Shown here one piece after another: positions 23,452-35,252 of a stretch of 64,000 nucleotides of DNA; the stretch's first letter is position 1; every line of letters begins with the position of its first letter. The notes beneath the pieces are model-generated. The model worked only from the letters and a program-made list of their open reading frames with translations, was not told the DNA's origin and ran no database searches. Made by a program: the position numbers and the translations under genes. Source of the stretch: Clarkia xantiana subsp. parviflora (taxonomy: Eukaryota; Streptophyta; Magnoliopsida; Myrtales; Onagraceae); NCBI GenBank assembly GCA_036873135.1, contig JAPTYO010000002.1:21540452-21604451 (forward strand). The letters run 5' to 3'.

Positions 23452-24506
23452 TAAAGACAATTTTAAAATATTTGAAATTGTGTATATATAACTTAGACGA
23501 GATAAAATAAGTATGAACAACAATGACTCCAATATGCAAATCCTGGAGTTGCAACTTCTGAATAGACACATAAACATCATAATTAATTGTAACTCCGATA
23601 AGTTGCAACTGCAATTATCATGTGTTTGTCTCTCTCTGCTAGTAGCAACTTTAAAATTGCAAATTGAAGCCCAAAAAGAGTGAAAAATTAGTGGAAGAGA
23701 CTTAACATATCTCTTATTCTCTCATCCACATAAATAATTATACATAAAAACTTGTTCATTCCTCATTTTTTTGTACCTTGAGATTGGAACCATCCCTATA
23801 GATCATTGTATTTTTTAGGAAGGAGCCATATGTAGGGGTGTCAATAGAGTAGAGACTGAGAAGGTTCGGCCAACCTCAGACCGACCATGATTGATAAAAC
23901 CATAATCCCTCTCCGTCCCATTTATCTAGCGGGAAGAGTATCAAGTAAAAAAAATTCCCGTGGCCCTGCAGCGGGAAGGGCACATCTTATTATCACCGCT
24001 CTAAATGATAAACTTATTATATTCAAATTCAATTCCATATTCAAATTCGAAGAACAAATTAAAATTTGAATTTGAATTTAAATACACACCACCAAACACA
24101 TCAAAATCATCACCTAATAGATGATATTTGGACAGTTGAATAAATTGATAGCTGAAGTTTGATTATTTTGCCAACTCAAGTTTCGCGTGTGCAAAAATTG
24201 CTAACTTTATTAAGAGTTCTATCTAATTTTGGATGAGTGACGTTCACAATATGTATTGAATAAAAACACGATTTGCTAGCTAATATTTAAATAGTAGAAC
24301 AAATTTTTTTGCTAATATTTAAGAAGTTAAACAAATTAGTAGTATTTGTTTTCATCATGTATAAGTTAATTAAGTAATTAGTTAGGTACAAATTGAATGG
24401 AATATTTGATGAAGTTAGACATTTGTTCACCAACTAAACTTAAAAAGGAAAAAAAAACTATAAATTATAATTTATCAGAGTGTCTCAAATTTGAAATAGT
24501 AATTAC

Positions 24507-24553
<47 letters not shown>

Positions 24554-25247
24554 GTGGAGGGAGGGTTTAGGGTTGAACTTGCATGATGAGATGAGATGAG
24601 AGTGAGACAAGAACGTACAGGACAGGCTACAGCGTCGTTGAGAGAGACAGCAAAGAATTCGGAGGTCGTTTTCAACTTGCACTCTTCAGACCCACTCATC
24701 ATCAAATCAAAGAGCTGGCTGTTTATATTTGAGTTCTCACCTTTATTTATTTATTATAATATTTATTTTTAGTCGTATAATAAATGAAAATCTCACGCCT
24801 AATCCTAGCCTACTCTCTGTTTTGTTACGTAAAATTTTCACGCTAATAAATAAAAATAACTCTTTTTCGTATAAATTATACAATATGATACAAATTTTAC
24901 TAGTTTTGTGGTATTTTTTCTAAAAACTTATTATGATTAGTTAATAATTGGACATGGTGAATAATAGATGACTAAAATGAGTCAATTTACTTTTAAGGGT
25001 TCACTCCGCCCAACTGTACACTATATTTAATAGGTTTTTAGAAAATAAATAACAAAACTAGTAACACTTGTATCATATTGTATAATGTATAAAAAAAATT
25101 ATTTTTATTCATTAATGTTAAAATTTTAGGTAGTAAAAACATGTAGTAGAAGAGGAAAATAGAGCAAGAGGAGGGGTATGGGGCTACTGGCTAATTAATT
25201 AAATAAATAATTAATGCCTAGCCTAGCCTAGGTAGGAGGAAGTATTT
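23452..25247. other. Spacer with a microsatellite, no gene supported
   Basis: AT-rich non-coding sequence. (AAT)n runs at about 24509-24552. 24555-24720 is less AT-rich with a GATGAGATGAGATGAGA stretch and a short minus-strand frame (24475-24705) that gains a poly-Leu tail from the microsatellite; I see no family in it. TAGGGGTGTCAATA at 23833 looks like one end of a hAT MITE but no partner end was found. Confidence 0.5.
24509..24552. repeat. (AAT)n microsatellite
   Basis: About 14 trinucleotide units. Confidence 0.95.
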
Positions 25248-25916
25248 TGTGTGACGCTTATACTACGTCATCAATGCTACGTGGAGTGACGAATTAATAG
25301 AAGTGTGATATTTGGAAAAAATTCCAAATTATCAAAATTTCAATTAATTAAAAAATTTCCATTAATTACTAGCAAATCATATTGAATAGCTTTAGTTTTT
25401 TTTTTTTTTCTTCTAAAATACTATTAGATTAAGTGAACAATTTGGCTGTATAAACCCTAGATGGCTAAATTGGATGTACAGTTTGGCCGAGTGAACCCTA
25501 GATGGCTAAATTGGTGGTCGGGTGAACCCAGTTTCAGCCGTTCGCCCGGCTAAAAGGTTCGTCCAATTTTAGCCCTCTAGGGTTAACCCAGCCAAACTGT
25601 TCACCCAATCTAATAGGGTTTTAGAAAAAAAAAATACCTAATCTGTTAATTACTCAAATTCCAAAAAACCTAAACCATAAAATTATTCAAAATCTAAACT
25701 CTAAAAAACCTTTTCTTGAAGAAATAAAACTCATAGAAAAAAAATTGCATTAATAACTTTTATTTATCTTTTCCCTAAAAAGTTGCATGTGATTATATTA
25801 ACAATTATTTTTCATTAACTACAAATTTGCTGATGTGTATTTTTTTTTTCCAAATGTTATATTTTATTAGTTTGTCACTCCACGTGGCATTAGTGACGTG
25901 GTATAAGCGTCATACA
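25248..25916. mobile_element. Long-TIR foldback element with an inner second palindrome
   Basis: The ends are inverted copies over about 70 bases: left TGTGTGACGCTTATACTACG, right complement TGTATGACGCTTATACCACG, both followed by ACGTGGAGTGAC. A second inverted repeat (about 25415-25625, arms AACAATTTGGCTG / CAGCCAAACTGTT and AACCCTAGA) sits in the centre. No ORF. No clear TSD, so class is open (Mutator-like or simple foldback). Confidence 0.7.
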
Positions 25917-26058
25917 AGGGAGTTATGAATATGGATGGATGGATTTGAATTATGATGATACGATACGATGCGCCATTTATGTTGATGGATGGAAGGGGGC
26001 AAAATGGTAGTAGCTTGAGGTCTATTAGTGCATTTCCAATGGTGAGTTCTTAGTTCCT

Positions 26059-26936
26059 GAGTGAATTTTCAGAATAGGTCTGTCTGCCAAACTTATTCCC
26101 AAACTAGGCTTCTTCAGAAACTAATTCTCAATTTAGGTTTTTCTATTTTTTTAAATCAGATATATTTTTTATTTTACATACCAAAGTTTATATTTTGTTA
26201 CAATTGACCCCTAAACCGAAATATAATACAAGAAATATATTAGAAAAATTGAAAAAAAATAAGGTAACTATATGTAAAAGTTAAAAACTAAAATATAATA
26301 AATTAGTTATAGTGAAAAAATTGTAAAAATAAATTATGCTAAATATATAAATTATATATAAAAAAAAGTGATATAAAATGTAAATAAACTAAATACTCGT
26401 GATTTTTTAAGTATGAAAATATAAAATGAAAGCGTACATATACCCTAAGTAAAACATGTTAAATTTATAAAATTAGTGACGGAAAAAAACAGATAAACTA
26501 ATTTAAATTTGAAAAATCCTAGAATAAATTTAAGAATGAATATTAGTTTGTATATATTTTTTTTCGCCATTATAAAGTTGTTTCAAAACGTATTTATTTT
26601 TATATGTAAATTTTATAGTTTAATTTCACATATTTTTAAGAATTAAAAGCTACAATAAAATGTTCGTTTGATTATTTTTTAATGTGTATTTTAATCATTT
26701 AATTACTTTTTTTTATTTATTTTTTTTTTCAAACATAATCTTCTTAATTTTCAATTTTTTTATTGTATTATATTTTGATTGAGGATTCATTTGTAAGATA
26801 ATATAAACTTTAGGATGCAAAGTAAATAATATTTATATTATTAAAAATATAAAGAGACCTATTTTGGGAATTAGTTTCTGAACAAGCCTAGTTTGGGAAA
26901 TAGTTTCGATAAGTAACCTACTTTGGTCATTCACTC
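26059..26936. mobile_element. Mutator-like MITE, family A copy 1, nested
   Basis: 878 bases, about 80-base imperfect TIRs starting GAGTGAAT (both ends share CCCAAACTAGGCTT and TTCAGAAACTAATTC). It is flanked by a 10-base TSD, CTTAGTTCCT (26049-26058 and 26937-26946). 9-10 base TSDs and long TIRs are Mutator hallmarks. No ORF; non-autonomous. Copy 2 is at 52924-53856. Confidence 0.88.
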
Positions 26937-28103
26937 CTTAGTTCCTCCACCTCACCCGCCACGTCACTGCCAACTCATCGAAGTGGAAACTGCTACAGTA
27001 AATGCTACAGAAAAATAGGAACTCTCTCTAGTGGTGGAGACCTAGTTCCACTTCCAAATTGGGACCCACATAAAACTATACTCACAATATAACTTTTTGT
27101 ACAAAAAATCTATAGATAAATTAAATATTTATAAATACAAAATTATTTTGGTATTTAAATAATTATATAAAAAGTACGAACATAATATATAAATAAGCAC
27201 GTAATTTTTTTAAATATCATTGTAATAATTAAAAAATCATATTTAAAAAATACAAATAATATGTTAAATTTGTCAACTAAAATGTGCATATTATATATAT
27301 ATTTGAGACAACATAGAATTAACACATGCATATTAAAGTAAATTACCAATGAATGAGATTCAAGTGTTAGACTGAATTAATTAAAATAAACTTGGAAAAA
27401 AAAATATGTACAAAATCATAAAAATTTAACTGATTGTTTCACGAAATTTCACATTTTTTATGAACTCGTCAAAGTTTCAATATTAGATCAAATTTTGGGT
27501 TCCAACTTTGACCGACGTGTGTTGTTAATTATTCCGAAATTTGAAATTCGGCGTCATTAGGTTAGTTCAATTATTTACGTATTATACATTTAAAAGTAAT
27601 TACAATTCTTTTGGTATTTAAAATTGTATAAAAATAAATATAATATATAAATGAGCACATAAGTTAATAAAAATAATGATTGCAATAATTAAAAAATTAT
27701 ACATTACAAAAAAAATATAAAAAATAAATTAAAGTTGACAATTAAAATAAAAATTAACCTATATATATATATATATATGAGACTACATAGAATTGTCACA
27801 CACATTACTAAATTGTCAAAGATGTTCGACCAAATCGTCTTGAATCTTTTTTTATGCCAGTTTGATTTGATAATTCACCATGGAAGAATCAAATATAACT
27901 TTAGAAGGGTTGAATCTTTTCAATCATTATACGCTACTTTACTATAGTAATATTACTAATAGGTACAGTCTTTACTCAGCTGGCATGATGATTGATAAAT
28001 ATAATTATTGATATAATAATAGTGATTAATTAAATTAATTGAATCAATATTATTTCATCATATTTATGTATATCTGTTATTCATCGATTGACATGTCTTG
28101 ATT

Positions 28104-28770
28104 TAGGGGTGAGCAAATATCCCGAGAGGCTCAAAATCCCGCCCGTCCCGCCCTAGCCCGTCCCAAAAAGCCCGTCCCAAAAATGTACCCAAGCCCTAAT
28201 GGGCGGGACTTTTCTTCTCAACTAGGGATAGGGCTAGGGCTAGGGATTTTTTACAAAGTCCCAAAAGACCCGTCCCGTCCCTTTTTGCTAACTAATCAGC
28301 TATAAACTATAGTTAGTTAAGTTAACTTTAGTGATGGCTCGGGTTGAAGTTCCATTTGATTTGGGATTTGTATTTATAACTTGTTATGTCAGAATTGTTG
28401 GTGACTTTGTGTTAGAGTCTTGGTAAAACTTAGTTTTGGAGTCATTGGTGAACTATTTTGGAGAACCAAGTTATGTGTTGAACTTGGTGTTTTGAGTGAT
28501 TTTGGTGTTTTATGGTGAACTTTGTGGTATGTGCTGAACTTTGTTGTTGTTCTATGTTTGGTTATGATTTAATTAAATTGAGTATGATTTTTTTTTTTTG
28601 AACTTGGATGGGAATTTGTCCCTAGTCCCTGTAGGCCCGTGACGGGCGGGCCTTTTCCTACTAGCTAGGGCTCGGGATAGGGCTCGGGACAGCCATTAAG
28701 TGGCCCTAGTTTTAGGGCTTGGACCATTTTTTTAGAAAAAGCCCGCCCATCTGTCCCATGCTCAGCCCTA
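28104..28770. mobile_element. hAT-type MITE, nested in the Harbinger-like element
   Basis: 667 bases with TIR TAGGGGTGAGC / GCTCAGCCCTA and a perfect 8-base TSD TCTTGATT (28096-28103 and 28771-28778), the hAT signature. Subterminal CCCGCCCGTCCC-type repeats are typical of this MITE group. The paralogous host copy has the unoccupied site at 15087-15094. Confidence 0.92.
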
Positions 28771-29269
28771 TCTTGATTCATCGTCGTTAGCAGAATCACG
28801 TTTATACACATTAATTAGATACATATTAGTAAATCGGTTTGGCAAAAAAAAAAATCGGTTAAAGGTGAAGCCCTCGTGTGTTTTTACTAATGATTTTAAT
28901 ATACATAAAACAAAAATATATTGTATATCATTCTAAAAATATTATTTTTATATAATGTATCATAATAAAAACTATATTTCTTTTATAGAATAATAATATA
29001 ATAAGTAGATTATATATAAATATATATGCATTAAAATAATATAATATTTTTTAATAAAAAAATTATTCCACATTTAATAATATGGAATTCTATACTATTT
29101 TTCAAAATTTACTTGTGTTACATGGTAAAATATAAACAAATTGAGTCTGGAAACTCTGAAATTGATTCAAAGTTAAAAAGTAGTAATTTTGTTTCGTGTC
29201 ATTATTTAACTTATTTAATATTAAAAACGACTTATTACGGCTCGTGTCAACGTTCGACTTAGCGTAGCA

Positions 29270-29275
<6 letters not shown>

Positions 29276-29317
<42 letters not shown>
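29276..29317. repeat. (AT)n microsatellite
   Basis: About 20 AT units. The matching place in Harbinger-like copy 1 (near 15997-16011) has only a short run. Confidence 0.95.
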
Positions 29318-29320
<3 letters not shown>

Positions 29321-29848
29321 AAGAAGAAAAGCAAACAATTGAATAAAATAATATTAAAGAGTAGGAACCGACATAAACAGTAACAGGGGAGTTCCTACTA
29401 GTGGGAACTGTCTCACTTCACTATTCACTTGATAATGGCAAAATGGTAATATTAGTAATCCTAGTCACGCTTAGTGGCGCCTAGTCAGCTTCCAGTGGCA
29501 AATCTAGGAACTAGGAACTCCCATTTTGGAAGTAGGAACTACCATTGGAATGTAAAGTTCCTATTTAATCATTACAAGTAGGAACCAACAGTGAGTGGAA
29601 CTAGGAACTCTCTACAATGACAAATTTACAACATGGAACTAGGAACTAGAAACTACCATTGGAAGTACTCTAATGCATTATTAAAAGAAACAATTGCGAT
29701 CTGCCAATATGTTTATTTTCAACTTAATTCACAAATTAAGTTTTTTTCATAAATTAATTCTCAATTTAGGAGGTTTTCTATTTTTTTTTATTTATATCCT
29801 AAAATTTACACATCTATTATATTTAAATGAATCTAAAGTAAAATAATG

Positions 29849-30009
29849 CAGGTCTAGGAGTTTGTTTTTAATAATTCCTATTACTGAGATCCGCCGCTCA
29901 GTCTAGGATAACATTATATATGTTTTCTTGTAAATCTTCATCGTCTTGAAGTTGAAGTTCTGCAACCTGCAATTCTCTTTGTCTACTGTCCATATTGCTT
30001 TTGTTATCA
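29849..30009 (+). repeat. Truncated 5' LTR of copia-3
   Basis: Starts at GCAGGTCTAGGAG and ends TTGTTATCA, matching 35027-35197. Homology begins immediately downstream of the TATA box of the 3' LTR, so this copy has no promoter of its own. Just upstream (29720-29830) is a weak match to the left arm of the family-A Mutator-like MITE. Confidence 0.85.
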
Positions 30010-30021
30010 TGGTATCAAAGC
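30010..30021 (+). other. Primer binding site of copia-3
   Basis: TGGTATCAAAGC directly after the 5' LTR; one change from the usual initiator-Met-tRNA site TGGTATCAGAGC. Confidence 0.8.
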
Positions 30022-30101
30022 TCTCTCTATTTGGTCTCTTCCTCTTTAGTTGTTGATTTTTGCCCTGCATCTCAACCTTTTATACCTTCCTCATTGCTAC
30101 G

Positions 30102-33100
30102 ATGGATGGTCAAGACATTCAAATTCCAAATCCTCCAGCCCCTCTTATGCCGATTCTCTCTCTTGATGATCCTCTATATTCAAGCACAATTCTGGTTTCT
30201 TTTCACTTGATCGAAACCGAAAACTACCATTTGTGGAGTAGAGTTGCCATAGCCCAGCTTCTAACAAAGAACAAGGTAGTATTTATCGATGGAACTTGCA
30301 CTCGTGAGTCGATGGCACCTGAGCAAAGATCGAGGTGGGATCGTTGCAACGTCGTCATCCGAACTAGGCTCATGAATTCAGTCTCACCGGACCTTGTGAG
30401 TGGAGTGCTCTACGTACCCACGACTTTTCAGATATGAAAGGATCTACGTGAACGCTTTGAAACTGTGGATGGCACACGTATTTTCCAGCTTCATCAAGAA
30501 ATTTGTACGATCCAACAAGGTACCTTTAGTATCTCTGTTTATTTTACTAAACTTCGGAAATGCTGGGATGAGTTTACGGCTGTGATTGGTCTTCCTGATT
30601 GCACTTGTGGAGGGTTACAACAATTTAATGCCTTGCATGAACGTCTGGAACTTTTCCAGTTCCTAATGGGGTTAAATGAGACTTATCATGGTGTGCGAAG
30701 TAATCTGTTGTTAACAAAACCTCTGCCATAAGTGAACTCTGCCTACAATTCACTGATGCAATAGGAGAACCAACATATAATCAATGGATTATTGCCAAAT
30801 CCCGGCGATTCATCTGCTGCCTTATATTTTTCTGCAAAAAAGAAAACCCGTCGTGATTGGAATGTGCCAAAGATATGTGCTTATTGTGGACGCAGGGGTA
30901 GTGTGGCGGATAAATGCTTCAAAAAATGCCCTCACCTTCGGAAAGAATTTGATGAAGCAAAGAACGGACAGCAAGCTAGTGCAAATTTTGCTGGTACACA
31001 TCATGGGTTTACATCTGTTGCACAACCTGCTTTCGCACCTGTTTTTAGGGAGATGACAGCTGAAACAAGTTATGGTTCTTCTGGATCGTTGAAGCAAGAT
31101 ACTTTCAGGATGATTCATACAGCTGAAAGTCCATTGTCTGAAGAATTCAAAGCTAACGTGGCAGGTATGTCGAAATGCCTTTCTGCTGAAAATACGTGTT
31201 TGTCATGTGTTTGTCACCGGTTCTTGAGTACTGAATACGGGAGCTATTGATCACATGACTACGCATTTAGACTGGCTTACTGATATCCGAAAAAATGATG
31301 TATTGAATTCATGTGTTAGGATGCCTAATGGTGCAGGCACTTCTGTGACACATTTTGGTAATCACAACTTATCAAATGGGATAAAACTACGGAATGCCCT
31401 ATATGTCCCAAACTTCAAATTTAACTTGATTTATATCCCTAAGCTTACGAAAGATGAGAATTGTTCCATACTATTTTGTTCTAATGGAGTGTTCATTCAG
31501 GATCCTTTACTTGGGACAATGAGGAAGATTGGTTTTATCCATGATGGTCTTTATTGGCTTGGTGAACATTCTGAATTACATGTGAAGAAGAAGGGAAAAG
31601 ATGAGAGGGATGAGAAGGCACGTTTCTTTGCTGCAAATAAAGTAGTGAATGATCCTGGAGCTGCTATTTGGCATAGTTGTCTTGGTCATCCACTTGCTGT
31701 AGTTTTGAGTCAACTAGGAGTTATTCAACGATGTGATGAGAATTGTATCAAGAATTGCACAATTTTTCCTTTGGCAAAATAATCGAGACTACCTTTTCCA
31801 GTTAATGAATCTACTACTTCATCTTGTTTTGAGTTGGTTCATATGGATCTCTGGGGTCCGTATCGAGCTCCCACCATCGAAGGGTATCAATATTTCTTAA
31901 CTGTGGTAGACGATTTCAGCAGGTGCACCTGGTTGTTTTCGATGAAAATTAAGAGTGACACTGCAGTTCGTATCAAGAACTTCTTAAATTTTGTGAGAAA
32001 TCAGCACCAAAAGGAAGTAAGAATCATACGGAGTGATAATGGTACAGAAATCTTCAATGAATATTGTACCAATCTTTTTAAAGACCGTGGAATAGTTCAT
32101 CAAAGTAGTTGTGTCAGAACACCGCAACAAAATAGCATAGCTGAACGTAAGCATCGTCATTTGTTAGTATGGCAAGAGCTTTACGATTCCAAGCCACTAT
32201 TCCAATTCAATTATGGGGTTATTGTGTCACAACAGCTGCATACTTGATAAACTTACTTCCTACTACAATTCTGCGTCGAAAATCACCGTATGAAGTATTA
32301 CACAACAAGAAACCCTATCTACTCCATTTAAGAGCCTTTAGTTGCTTCTGTCATGTAACTAATTTCAGGAAGACTGACAAGTTGGCACCGAGAGTTGTTC
32401 CTTCGTTGTTTCTCGGCTATTTGTTAACTTAAAAGGGGTATAGAGTGATAGATTTACAATCCAAGAAGGTGACCGTGAGCAGAGATGTAGTTTTTTCAGA
32501 GACTGAATTTCCATACTCGAGTAAATTTGTCCAGACTTCTCGTCCACCCTCCTTGATTCAAGGCAATAATCATCAAGGAATTTCTTTTGTTGAGCATGCA
32601 GAAGATGTGCTTGATGTATCTAGAATGGGAAGAATGAATATGTAGTCCTCATAAGAAAGATCATCGGACTTTCATGACAACACCATTACACGGCCCACTG
32701 ATGTTGTTGTGACAGAAGAAGAAGCTCTCAGGCGCTCTACCAGAACTAGACGTCCTTCTATTTGGCTCAAGGACTTTATATCTCCATCATCCAAGACACT
32801 TTTTCCATTGCTAATTTTGTCTCATATAGCAACGTGTCAGTTGGGTATCAAATGTTTCTAGGGCAAGTCTCTAAAGAGGTAGAACCTCAGACCTATTTTG
32901 AAGCAGCTCAAGACCCATAATGGGTAGAAGCGATGTGGAAAGAAATAAAGGCACTTGAAGAAAATAAGACATGTACCATTACCATCGAGCAAGAAGGCTA
33001 TTGGGAGCAAATGGGTTTACCAGATTAAATACAATGCCAATGGAACGATTGAACGCCTTAAAGCTCGGTTAGTTGCTAAGGGCTACAAGCAACGTGAAGG

Positions 33101-34421
33101 AGTTGATTATAAAGAACATTTCTCCGGTGGCTAAAATGGTCACTGTAAGTATGATATTGTCGATCGCATCGACCTTGAATTGGCCCGTGTGGCAAATGGA
33201 CGTAGACAATGCCTTTCTTCAAGGATATTTAGAAGAAGAGGTATACATGGAGGTTCCTCAAGGTTTTGATGAGAATTTGCAATCTTCTGGGAAACAACTT
33301 GCAAATTAATAAAGTCACTATATGGATTGAAACAAGCATCACGACAATGGAATCGAAAACTCACTGAAGTCTTACTTGCAAATGGTTATTGTCAAAGCCT
33401 TTACGACTATTCACTCTTCACCAAGAGTAAAGGGAGCAAGTTGCAATCTTAGTATATGTGGATGATATCTTGTTAAGTGGATCTGATTTTGAGTTGATTG
33501 AGGAGCTACGACAGTTGTTGCAATAACATTTTAGGATTAAATACTTGGGAAAGCTTCGATACTTTCTTGGGATTGAAGTGACTCGATTTAGACAAGGAAT
33601 TGTGCTCAACCAACGCAAGTATGCACTTGAAATGACTGCAGACTCGGGATTAAGTGGGGCAAAACCTGCTGTAACTCCACTTGAGAAAAATCAAAAGCTG
33701 ACGACAATGGAGTATGATGAGTTGTTCGGTGAAAATAATACATCAGATGGACTGTTTGAAATTCAAGAGTCGTACATGAGGCTTGTGGGAAGGTTGTTAT
33801 ATCTCACGGTCACACGACCCGATATTACATTCGTGGCACGTCATCTCAGTCAATTCATGCATTGCCAAAAGAAATCGCATCATGAAGCTGCTCTAAGAGT
33901 AATAAGGTATGTGAAAGGGAGCCCGGGACAATGAATTATATTATCTTCGAAATCTGATCTAAATCTGAGGGTATATTGTGACTCTGATTGGGCATCGTGT
34001 CCTATGTCTCGAAAGTACATCTCATGCTATTGTGTGAAATTAGGGAACTCTCTAGTCTCATGGAAAGTGAAGAAGCAGAAAACGGGTCTCGATCATCAGC
34101 ATAAGCAGAATACTTAGCAATGGGAGAAGCAGTGGCCGAAATAATATGGGTCAGAGGACTAATTGAGGAGATTGGACTCAAACAAACTGAACCAGCAGAG
34201 CTGTTATGTGATAATCAAGCTGCCTTGCAAATTGCAGCGAACCCAATGTACCACGAAAGAACTAAACACATTGAAGTGAACTCTCATTTTGTTCGAGACA
34301 TCATAGAAAAGAAGATTGTGTGCCCTCAGCATGTAGGAACGAAAGAGCAATTGGCAAACATTCTTACCAAGTCATTGGGGAAGTTTTCAACATCGAGCTT
34401 TACTGCAGAAAATGGGAATTG
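30102..34421 (+). pseudogene. Copia-3 gag-pol polyprotein, heavily broken
   Basis: Gag starts at the ATG at 30102 and is broken near 30437 and 30731. The zinc knuckle is altered (CAYCGRRGSVADKC near 30870; the usual His is missing). The protease start (NTGAIDHMT, near 31240) has lost the Asp of the DTG/DSG triad. Integrase follows: HMDLWGPY, TVVDDFSRCTW, RSDNGTE, TPQQNSIAERKH (31834-32247). RT pieces are [32 protein letters not shown] and [11 protein letters not shown], in two or more frames. RNase H ends include WVRGLIEEIG and LCDNQAALQIA, RTKHIEV (34120-34421). Order and motifs are firmly copia; none of the enzymes could be made in full. Confidence 0.9.
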
Positions 34422-34497
34422 AAGATATATTTTGCAGCAAGCATGCAGACGACAGAAGTTTAAAGGAGCACACAGAGGCATCCACTTGAGGGGTGTG

Positions 34498-35197
34498 TGT
34501 TGAATATATAAATATCAAGTGGATGTTCTACAATATTATATATATAGTTTTGTTATTTTGTCAAGTAGTAACTCCTGTCATGTAGTAACTCCAGGTAGGG
34601 GTGAGCTCGGGCCGGGACGGGCGGGCTTTTACCTGAGCCCGAGCCCGAAAATGAGGAAAATGGCCCGCCGAGCCGGGACTTCGAGACTCGGGCTCGGGCT
34701 CGGGCTAGCCCGAATTTTAACAAAAAATCTGGAAAAAAAAAATTCAAATATGGAGGAAGATGGTTAGATACTAACTATAGTTAGTGGGGAATATATATAA
34801 TTATATATATTTATATAGTATTAAAAAAAATTCGAGACGGGCTCGGGCTTTTTGGGATTTTGGCACAAAAGCCCGAGCCCGAGCCCGAGCCCGAACTGAA
34901 AATAAAAGTCCCGCCCGCTCGGGCTCGGGTCTATTCGGGACCGGGTTTTTCGGGACGGGTTTTTCGGGCTTTCGGACTTTCGGGTTTTCCTGCTCAGCCC
35001 TAACTCCAGGTATGCTGATATATAAAGCAGGTTTAGGAGTCTGTTTTTAGTAATTCCTATTACTAAGATCCGTCGTTCAGTCTAGGGTAACATTATATAT
35101 GTTTTCTTGTAATTTGAAATTATCTTCATCGTCTTGAAGTTGAGGCTCTGCAACCTGCAATTCTCTTCGTCTACTGTCCATATTGCTTTTTTTATCA
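34498..35197 (+). repeat. 3' LTR of copia-3 with a MITE inside
   Basis: Begins TGTTGAATATA after a purine-rich ACTTGAGGGG stretch and ends TTTATCA. About 290 bases without the hAT insertion. TATA box TATATAAA at 35019-35026. Confidence 0.8.
34596..35002. mobile_element. hAT-type MITE in the copia-3 LTR
   Basis: 407 bases, TIR TAGGGGTGAGC / GCTCAGCCCTA, perfect 8-base TSD ACTCCAGG (34588-34595 and 35003-35010). Same termini as 28104-28770, with GGGCTCGGGC-type subterminal repeats. It lies only 8 bases upstream of the LTR TATA box. Confidence 0.92.
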
Positions 35198-35218
35198 GAA
35201 ATTATGTACACTTTTATC

Positions 35219-35252
<34 letters not shown>

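Larger units (their letters stand above)
26028..29670. mobile_element. Harbinger-like DNA element, copy 2, with two nested MITEs
   Basis: Terminal inverted repeats GTGCATTTCCAATGGTGAG (left) and GAGTACTTCCAATGGTAG (right, complement) are flanked by TTA and TAA. About 2.1 kb once the nested elements at 26059-26936 and 28104-28770 are taken out. The inner part matches 14259-16336. No transposase frame. TTA/TAA could be part of the TIR or a decayed 3-base TSD, so the family call is provisional. Confidence 0.7.
29849..35197 (+). mobile_element. Ty1/copia retrotransposon, old and degenerate (copia-3)
   Basis: A 161-base truncated 5' LTR (29849-30009) matches 35027-35197. The PBS is TGGTATCAAAGC. 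All copia domains are readable in shifted frames, a PPT-like GGGG stretch precedes 34498, and the 3' LTR is 34498-35197. The 5' LTR lacks everything upstream of the TATA box, so no left TSD can be defined. A hAT MITE sits in the 3' LTR. Many stops and frameshifts make it clearly older than copia-2. Confidence 0.9.

Noticed and set aside
23833..24100. TAGGGGTGTCAATA, which looks like a hAT MITE end
   Set aside because: No matching inverted end or 8-base TSD was found nearby; may be a truncated copy.
24475..24705. Minus-strand frame with a poly-Leu tail, possibly the start of a gene
   Set aside because: The Leu run is the (AAT)n microsatellite and the remaining 50 residues match no family I know; no exon continues it.
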